Source of the DNA: Zanthoxylum bungeanum
Taxonomy: Eukaryota > Streptophyta > Magnoliopsida > Sapindales > Rutaceae
Assembly (NCBI GenBank): GCA_019454045.1
Contig: SKCR01033445.1
Location: 1 to 64,000 of the forward strand
Reading direction: 5' to 3'
DNA: 64,000 nucleotides
The notes under the pieces were generated by a model that made no database searches, was not told the DNA's origin, and worked only from the letters and a program-made list of their open reading frames with translations. The position numbers and the translations under genes were made by a program. Of this stretch, positions 56,936-64,000 are shown piece after piece; the stretch's first letter is position 1; every line of letters begins with the position of its first letter.

Positions 56936-57229
56936 AAAAATAATTGCTTTCAGTGGCAAAATTCATTTTTTCCACTGAAAGTGCACTTTTAGTGGCGAAT
57001 ATTTTGCCACTAAAAGTGCACATTTTTTACCACTAAAAATTGACTTTTAGGGGCGAAATTCATTTCGCCACTAAATGTGCTAATCTTTTAGTGGCGAAAT
57101 GAATTTCGCCACTAAAAATATACTTTTAGTGGTGAATTTCATTTCGCCACTAAAAGTGAATTTTTAGTGGTGAAAAAATTTTCGCCGCGAAAATTAATTT
57201 CGCCATTAAAAGTCAATTTTGTTGTAGTG
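56936..57229. mobile_element. CACTA-type transposon terminus with subterminal repeats
   Basis: The right end, read on the minus strand, is CACTACAACAAAATTGAC, the usual CACTA terminus. Inside it lie at least ten copies of TTTTAGTGGCGAAAT or its complement ATTTCGCCACTAAAA in alternating orientation, as in the subterminal regions of CACTA elements. The left terminus is not visible, so the copy is truncated or the left end is diverged. Confidence 0.7.
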
Positions 57230-57355
57230 ATTATATGATACTTTCGTTCCACATGCTTCGACTTTTGATGTGCCCCGGGTTCCATTGCTTGCGCAACAGC
57301 TCCAGTATTATCATAGTACAGATGAATCGATTCTCAATGCTTGGGACAACTCTCA
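57230..57355 (-). pseudogene. copia RNase H relic
   Basis: The minus strand reads without a stop IHLYYDNTGAVAQAMEPG and then HQKSKHVERKYHII, the conserved C-terminal RNase H segment of Ty1/copia elements. It ends exactly at the CACTA terminus, which therefore inserted into it. No other part of this copia element is recognisable nearby. Confidence 0.78.
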
Positions 57356-58226
57356 ATTCTGTGATAAAGTATTTTTTTTATTTTAATATGATAGTCTAGT
57401 ATATTTTCTTGTTATAATAGAATTCCTATAAAATTATAATATGTATTCTTTTTAGTAATATGATTTTTATTTAATAGATTTATTCATTTATTTTTATAAC
57501 TTTAATACGAAGCTATCACGTGGCGCAATGATGAGGCTTAAAAATGTTCTAACTTTTATATTTATATAGATAATAAAAAAATTTATTGTAGAGATTATGT
57601 TAATTGTAAATAATTTAATGATGTGTTTTTTAATAGAATACTCCAAAATATTTTCTTGTTATAATAGAATTCTTATAAAATTATAGTTAGTCTTTTTATT
57701 GTAATATGATCTTTATTTAATGAATTTGTTAATTTAACTTTATGACTTTAATATAAAGTCGTCACGTGACGCGATGAGAATTCTTAAAATATTTATATAT
57801 ATATATGTGGCTATTGAAATTTAGTTGAAACTTAATAAGCGAAATTAGTTATTTTTTAAATTTTTTTTGAGGAAGGAAAAAATTGGCTGTCACTAGTTAT
57901 TTTCATAAGTGAACTGTAGCCGTGTGGCCATTTAAACTAAACAACTTTCCCGGGAAAGCATCACCCTCACATAATAAAGGTAGCCTCTCTCTCTCTCTCT
58001 TTGTTTAACTTTAAACATTCGGTCTTAGCGTCAGCCTCAAGCCTTTGGCTCTTCTCTTAACCCTTATTTATTCTCCTTCCAAGTTCCAACGGATTGATCA
58101 CAACCCCACTTCTACTTTCTCTCCATTTTGTGTTTTCCAAGAAAGTTTGTTGCTCCTGGAAAAATTTGACTGTGCAAATTATTTTCTGCAGATTTACGGG
58201 GTGCATTTTGAAGGTGGGTCATTGAG
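57356..58226 (+). promoter_or_regulatory. upstream region and 5'UTR of the MSL10-like gene
   Basis: AT-rich DNA with two copies of an 'aaatagaattcytataaaattata' block (57417 and 57667) precedes a CT dinucleotide run at 57984-58001, a common feature of plant 5' leaders. The probable leader runs from about 58000 to the start codon at 58227. A TATA box could not be assigned with confidence. Confidence 0.4.
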
Positions 58227-61200
58227 ATGCTTTCAAAAGAAAATGAGGAATCTTCAAAAGGAGTGGCAGAGAAGAAAGGAGTAATTAGGAAAGATGTAGT
58301 ACTTGAGATAGCAGATACAGGCACAGAAGGAGCTTCAGCAGAGCTTCAGAGTGTGAGTCTCAGGCGCAGAGCCCAAGCCTCCAAATCTACAGGCTCTGCC
58401 TCTCCGGAGATTGTAACTTCATCAAACAAGCCTCCAAATGTCCCAACGCCGAGAAACTCCCTCCCAAGGTCAGATTTTTCAAAGCCGAAATCAAGATTAG
58501 TGGAACCCCACAATCCAAATGATCCTAAATTGGTGGAAGAAAGGAAGAATTCGGTGAATGTGACTTCACCAAGTAACAGAGTTGAATCTGCTGCTATTAC
58601 ACAAAAAACACCTTTGGTTGAATCTCCGCGGGCAGAGGATGAGGAAGAGGTTTACAGGACTGCTAGTCTTAAAGTGAGAGAGAAAACTGGTAAGAAAATG
58701 AAAGTTTTAGTTATAATTGAGTGGATTTTATTTGTCTCCATAATGGTGTTGTTAATTTCTAGCTTAACTGTGACTAAATTGCAAAAATGTGTGATCTGGG
58801 GTTTAGAGTTGTGGAAATGGTGTGTCTTAGTACTGGTGATTTTTTGTGGTCGATTGTTTACTCAGTGGTTTATGAATGTTTTGATTTTTCTGATTGAAAG
58901 GAACTTTTTGCTTAAGAAGAAGGTTCTGTATTTTGTTCATGGATTGAAGAAGAGTGTCAGGTTTTTTGTTTGGTTGTGTTTGGTTCTTTTAGCTTGGGGT
59001 TTGTTGTTTGATAGTGGAGTTAAGAGATCAGCAGAAATTACCAAGACTCAAAATTATATAACCACGGCTCTTGCTTCTTTTCTCATTGGGGCTGCTATTT
59101 GGCTTATTAAGACGTTTTTAGTTAAGTTACTAGCTTCTTCTTTCCAATGTAGTAGATTCTTTGATAGGATTCAAGAATCAATCTATCATCAATACATTCT
59201 TCGGACTCTTTCGGGCCCTCCATTAATAGATATGGGTGAAAATGTTGGGAGATCAAACACTGGTTGTCAGTTGAGTTTCACAAGTCTGAAGGGAAATGAA
59301 GGGAAAAAAGAGGATGTGATTGATGTAGAAAAGCTTAAAAAAATAAAGCAAGGGAAAATTTCTGCTTGGGCCATGAAAGGGTTGGTTAATTTCATAAGTG
59401 GTTCAGGGCTCTCTACTATCTCAAATACACTTGAGAGTTATGATGATGAGGAGTGGGAGCAGAAAGACAAGGAGATTACAAGTGAGTGGGAAGCAAAAGC
59501 TGCTGCTTATCAGATTTTCAAGAATGTGGCCAAGCCTGGTAGCAAGTGAGGATATCTAATTTTCAAGACCTACAGCTATTTTGTTTTATGTTTTTTTTGG
59601 AATAGAATTATCTTGTAAGTATTGTTGCCTGTTGCTAATGACTAGGTACATTGAGGAGGAGGACCTATTCCGCTACATGAATAAAGAAGAAGTAGATAAT
59701 ATGCTTCCATTGTTTGAAGGAGCAGCTGAAACCAGAAAGATCAAGAGATCTATGTTTAAGAAGTGGGTGGTAAGTTCTTTACTGTGAGGCCTTTGATATA
59801 GATCATAGTTTCTGTTTAAGGTGTCCTAAAGAAATAGAAATTTGGAATTATCAGCAAATCAACAGTAGAGTATATTATTATACAAGCTTAGAACCTATCT
59901 AGTGTGACTTGTTATGTGTCCATTCTTTGATGCTTTTCATTTTTTTTTTTGGTTAGGTGAATGTTTACCTTGAACGCAAATCTCTGGTACATTCCTTAAA
60001 TGATACAAAAACGGCCATAGAAGAGCTCAACAAGCTTGTTTCTGGAATTGTGATTGTCGTGACCATAATTGTATGGCTGCTTTTGATGGGATTCTTAACG
60101 ACCAATATACTAGTCTTCATTTCATCTCAGCTTTTACTTGTGGCATTCATGTTTGGTAACACTGTCAAGACTGTATTTGAAGCCATCATATTTGTATTTG
60201 TGATGCACCCGTTCGATGTAGGTGACAGATGCGTTATTGATGGAGTACAGGTAACTGCTTAATCCTCAAAGAATTTGAAATTCTATTACATCTTGGCAAC
60301 CCTTGCTTGACAAAATTGATACATCACAGATGATCGTTGAGGAGATGAACATATTGACAACCGTCTTCTTAAGATATGACAATGAGAAAATATTCTATCC
60401 AAATTCAGTTCTAGCTATGAAACCTATCAGCAATTTTTACAGGAGCCCAGAAATGAGTGATTCTGTGGACTTTTCCATTGATGTTTCCACGTCAATCGAA
60501 AGCATTGGAGGTCTAAAATCCAGAATAAAAGTGTAAGTCACCTCTTACTGTTTATACTTGTTTCTTGAGATAAGAACTATCTGTTATAACTGAGTGGAAT
60601 CAATTCCAAGGTTAATAACTTTCAGAGGCTCATATGGGTAGTAAAATAATAACAAGAAACATGGGTTATGTTTGGTAAGGTGTTTGCTAGCGTTAAATTC
60701 CTTACCAAACACTAGCGTAATACTAACGTTACTCAACATTAAAAAAGTTAGTGTTTTTAGGGAAATTTATAATTTTGCCCTCCATTTAAATAAATTTGTA
60801 TGTATTTAATTTTTTATATGTCATTATTTATAATTTCATAACTTATAAATGTCAGGATTCTGATATATTCACAGCATTGTTTTTAAGTTTTTATTAACTC
60901 ATGCCTAGATAGGAATAACAGCTTTAGGATTTTTCATATGGGACAGTAGTTTCTATTTGAGCTTCATAAAGACGCTAACTCTCTCACTCGTGCCACTCCG
61001 CCATAGAGGTCCAAATCTCTACTTAAGTTCATAATGTTCATTACTGCGGCGGTATTTAATTAATTAAAGAAAACAAAACAAAACAGGATAAGGCTGTTTT
61101 TATTTACTTTACAAGTTGGTTTGCTTCGAGTTCTTAAACTTGAATTTTACATACAGCCTTCAAATTTTACATATTGTATTGAATGGAGAAGTGTCTATTT

Positions 61201-61485
61201 TGAAATTTCAGCTACTTGGAGAGCAACCCTCAGCACTGGCGTCCAGGATACAGTTTGGTGGTTAAAGAGATTGTGGATGTGAATAGGATGAAAATGGCTC
61301 TCTACATTACACACACCATAAACTTTCAGAATTATGTGGTGAAAAACAGCCGGAGATCTGAATTAGTCTTGGAGCTCAAGAAAATATTTGAAGATCTTGC
61401 TATTAAATATCATCTTTTACCTCAAGAAGTTCACCTCAGCTATGTAGGATCAGCAGATTCGGTAGTTCCGCTACCTGTGAGATGA
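58227..61485 (+). CDS. MSL10: mechanosensitive ion channel, MscS-like, MSL10 type
   Basis: Five exons with GT/AG borders: 58227-59545, 59646-59769, 59957-60250, 60330-60532 and 61212-61485, giving 737 codons, close to the 734 of Arabidopsis MSL10. The soluble N-terminus (about 1-155) is followed by predicted membrane segments near 158-182, 190-212, 243-262, 277-298, 511-530 and the pore-lining helix 533-562. That helix leads into the hallmark FVMHPFDVGDRCVIDGVQ of the MscS domain. The C-terminal cytoplasmic domain ends in exon 5 (HWRPGYSLVVKEIVDVN...). MSL10-type proteins sit in the plasma membrane, open under membrane tension and pass anions; the N-terminus is linked to cell-death signalling. 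Nothing is broken, so it is probably functional. MSL9 and other group II MSLs are alternatives for the name. Confidence 0.95.
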
Positions 61486-62343
61486 TGTTCTTTCAATCCT
61501 AGTACAAACACTCTTGTACTGCAGGTAGAATGCACATAGTTATACATATACACAAAACAACAACATTCCATAATATATAGCATGCACTTTCGGTCGGTAA
61601 TATATTCGGTCGTTAATTAGTCAGAAATTATTTTTTATCATTTTCGATCATTATTCGATCAGTAATTTTGGTCAGTAATTCCACATTTTCTTATAATACT
61701 CGGTTTCTCTATGAAAAACGGGATAAAACTGCGTAAATCAGGATTTTCTCTAGACTCTGTTTATAGCGGGAACCTTATATACTGAGTGCAGCCGTTTATT
61801 TTCATCACTCGAAGCCATTGAATCTCAAAGAATTGACATGTCATCGCAGGAGGTATTCGGAGATGCACCAATTATAAGGAAAGAGCAGGAAGTATTGTGA
61901 AGGAAGTTTGAGATTTAGCTTCGGACATCTACTGCTTATAAGTACAAACAACCGATACCCTATTCTAGGCAATTATCCATCTTAGAACTTTCTTGCAGTT
62001 GGATAACAAGCCAATTATTATTACTATTTAAATATGCCTTTTATTATTTTGTAAGGCTATTTACTTCAAGACCTTCCGATACCCTATGCTATGTTCTATG
62101 CACTGCTTATTTTCTCCTTAATTTATGCTCTTTTTCTAAACTATAATTTCGAGTTAATTTATGTTCTAATTATTTAAGAGTATTGATATTTGTATTAAGA
62201 GGAGATAAAATAATAATAAAATTTAATCATAAAATATCAATATTCTATAAACTAAAAATAAATTTTAACACAAAAATCTAATATGTTATGATTTTTATCA
62301 TCCTTTTACCTGTCATCTTTCGTTCATTTGAACCTACCAATAA
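61486..62343. other. MSL10-like 3' region and intergenic DNA
   Basis: No gene is seen. Repeated TCGGTCGGTAAT/TCGGTCGTTAAT-like words at 61590-61680 look like the subterminal part of an old DNA transposon, without clear ends. The rest is AT-rich. Confidence 0.45.
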
Positions 62344-62510
62344 GATAACCTTATCAACTATCCCAAAAGGAGAGACCGCCACGTGTCCATCTCTGGTGAC
62401 ACCAATTCCCTCCACTACCTCTATCTGATATTAAGAGAATAAGAGGCTAAGCTAACCCAAGTAACACGAGCAGTTAAGCACAGACCAGAACACAGAAAAG
62501 GAAGTGATTA
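62344..62510 (+). promoter_or_regulatory. PsbX promoter with I-box and G-box
   Basis: GATAA at 62344, GATAAGG (on the minus strand, 62349-62355) and CACGTG at 62380-62385 lie within 170 bp of the start codon. I-box plus G-box is a typical pairing in light-regulated photosynthesis genes. No strong TATA box is visible, which is common for photosystem genes. Light regulation is inferred from the motifs. Confidence 0.6.
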
Positions 62511-62849
62511 ATGGCTTCAACTTCAGCTGTTTCAATGGCCATGCCATTAACTCGTGCAGCAACCCAAAAGAGGGTCCCAAGCTCTGAAGCATTCGTCAAG
62601 CTATCAAAGGTAATGGTAGCTTCAAAAGTTAAGGCTTCTTCTTTGAAAGAGAAGGCTGTCACAGGGCTGACTGCTGCTGCCCTGACAGCTTCCATGGTGA
62701 TTCCTGAGGCTGCTGAAGCTGCTGGCTCTGGCCTTTCTCCATCACTCAACAACTTCTTGCTCAGCATTGCAGCTGGCGGTGTTGTGCTTGCTGCCATCTT
62801 TGGTGCTGTCATTGGCGTCTCCAATTTTGACCCCGTTAAGCGAAGCTAA
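62511..62849 (+). CDS. PSBX: photosystem II reaction centre subunit X, chloroplast precursor
   Basis: Single exon of 112 codons. The first part is rich in Ser, Ala, Thr and Lys, as in a chloroplast transit peptide. It is followed by a thylakoid-targeting segment ([20 protein letters not shown]) with an AEA cleavage motif near residue 70-71. The mature protein of about 41 residues begins [19 protein letters not shown], has one membrane helix ([13 protein letters not shown]) and ends SNFDPVKRS, the invariant PsbX tail. PsbX is a single-helix subunit of photosystem II near cytochrome b559, involved in stable plastoquinone binding. The start is the first ATG after the leader. Length and tail agree with other plant PsbX, so the call is firm and the gene looks intact. 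Confidence 0.97.
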   Translation: MASTSAVSMAMPLTRAATQKRVPSSEAFVKLSKVMVASKVKASSLKEKAVTGLTAAALTASMVIPEAAEAAGSGLSPSLNNFLLSIAAGGVVLAAIFGAVIGVSNFDPVKRS

Positions 62850-63342
62850 GATATATAAATTCAGACAATGTATTTTCGATTTTATGTATTTTTATATGCT
62901 TTCTGCCAAGAACCTTGTGTTGTTTGTGTAATTTATGAAAGTAATTGAATCCCATAAACATGTGACTTCTGAAATTTTCAATTTCCCTTGTGGTTTAACT
63001 CACGATCACGTCATTTCATTCTTCATCTTCATAATTGTTTTCATATGTAGAAAAAAAAAAAGCAAACAAATCAAAGAATCTTAATTTAAAGAGTACAACA
63101 GAAACAAGGTTACTAAATCTAAAATAATTAATTTACTATATGGTTTAAAATCATTCATTTTTTATGAGATTTGGAAATCAAATCAAGCAAGTACCTGTAC
63201 CTGCTCTCGGAAGAATAGTTCGCCAGGTCTGACTTAATAACAGTAATCTTCAATCTCCGCTCATCTATTAATTAGACTTTACTCCGAATTATCTCACCAA
63301 ATCTAATATCATCCGACAATTCATATTTCAAGTTTTCAACAT
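62850..63342. other. PsbX 3'UTR and intergenic DNA
   Basis: The probable 3'UTR extends to about 62960 with AT-rich, polyadenylation-like words but no single clear AATAAA. An A run lies near 63050. Nothing else is recognisable. Confidence 0.4.
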
Positions 63343-63480
63343 CTACAACTCTTCTGCTGGGCAGCTCAAGATCTCTTCACCAGATTCTTGGAAAGCTGTT
63401 ACCTGGTCAGCCCTGTTGGGTCTGGAATATGGGCTTGAAGAAGATAAGTATAATCACATTCATCAAACATCCTCATCAGG
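63343..63480 (-). pseudogene. fragment of replication protein A 70-kDa subunit (C-terminal OB domain)
   Basis: On the minus strand from 63476 the reading FDECDYTYLLQAHIPDPTGLT ends in a frameshift at about 63400. The next frame then gives VTAFQESGEEILSCPAEEL and a stop at 63343. This matches the part of plant RPA70 after the zinc ribbon, where DECDYRYLLQ and AFQESGEEI are conserved. RPA70 binds single-stranded DNA in replication and repair. Only about 45 residues are present and the zinc ribbon before and the rest of the OB fold after are missing, so it is a relic. Confidence 0.72.
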
Positions 63481-64000
63481 GCATAAACAAGAAAAATGAT
63501 CCCTCGAAATGTCTCTTAAAATATAAAGTTACATATTTATCATATTTAATATCTTTTTGATGAAAAAATGGATGAAAATGACTATTACATTTATAAGTAA
63601 CCAATCAACATTTTTCAAACATTCATATATGTTTCATTCGAATTTCAAATCATAATCTGTAAGATGCTACATACAGTTCACATTCACACCTACAACTTTC
63701 ATCATGAAATATCTCCCAAATTAGGACTTCTATAAGGTCAAAATCAATCTCAAAATTGTTATGGCACAACAATTACAATCAAATAGTCATAATCACACAA
63801 TATAATATCCAACAATTTTTGGATATTTTTGGAAGATTCTCAAATCGTAATTTTGATTTTGGGATAGAATGATATTGGAGAATAAGAGTTTGAGTATAGT
63901 AATATGTGTTGGAATGTCTTGAAGTGGAAATCGTGAAATTTGAAAGGACCGATTACGCGAATTAAGTATACAATTTTATGCAGAAAATTTTTATTACTAC
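63481..64000. other. AT-rich intergenic DNA
   Basis: I see no gene, LTR terminus or RNA gene here. It may continue the neighbourhood of the RPA70 relic, but no further RPA-like reading was found. Confidence 0.4.

Noticed and set aside
60660..60730. Short inverted repeat in intron 4 of the MSL10-like gene (ggtaaggtgtttgctagcg / cttaccaaacactagcg)
   Set aside because: Arms are imperfect, no TSD or terminal motif is visible, so I do not call it a MITE.
1..64000. tRNA, rRNA or other structural RNA genes
   Set aside because: No cloverleaf-like tRNA gene or rRNA segment was noticed; matches to tRNA 3' ends are primer-binding sites of retrotransposons. A tRNA scan was not possible here.

Overview
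The window is flowering-plant nuclear DNA, probably from a eudicot. The evidence is two intron-style or chloroplast-targeted plant genes at the right end and a dense pile of plant-type LTR retrotransposons elsewhere. All calls were made by eye from the sequence; no database search was run. Species is not determinable from what I can see.

Layout. Positions 1-37003 are a nested retrotransposon stack. The host layer is an old Athila-like Ty3/gypsy element on the minus strand ('element B': gag at 14264-15046, PBS near 25117-25133, interrupted 5' LTR 25141-37003). A second Athila-like minus-strand element ('element A', about 2252-14167) lies inside it. A has LTRs, gag/protease and an integrase tail, but has lost its RT/RNase H. 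It carries extra ORFs, including a broken copy of a plant LOG (cytokinin-activating) gene. Into these layers have inserted a Ty1/copia element (15055-24589, TSD ACTTA), a solo copia LTR (25649-27632, TSD AAAAC), a solo Ogre/Tat-type LTR (8782-11959, TSD GGTCA), a non-autonomous Ogre/Tat-type element (28162-36656, TSD CTTCT) full of tandem repeats, a hAT-type MITE (4036-4570, 8-bp TSD) and, at the left edge, partial copia and Ogre-type LTRs.

Positions 37009-44410 hold possible relics of a host gene split by a plus-strand copia element (38082-44069, TSD TATTT); that element is itself split by a 617-bp solo LTR (40701-41317, TSD AGTAC). Positions 44419-56386 are a nearly complete Tat-lineage Ty3/gypsy element on the plus strand. 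It has degenerate gag, protease, RT, two RNase H domains and integrase. Its 3' region holds tandem repeats and a multi-exon gene in antisense with PF04195-like and coiled-coil parts. From 56387 to 58000 lie older debris (a CACTA-type terminus inserted in a copia RNase H relic).

The genic end starts at 58 kb. There is a five-exon MSL10-like mechanosensitive channel gene (58227-61485, 737 codons predicted). An intronless PsbX photosystem II subunit gene (62511-62849) follows, with G-box and I-box motifs upstream. A small frameshifted RPA70 C-terminal-domain relic lies at 63343-63480 on the minus strand. The two intact genes are functionally unrelated, and nothing in the sequence ties them beyond being neighbours.
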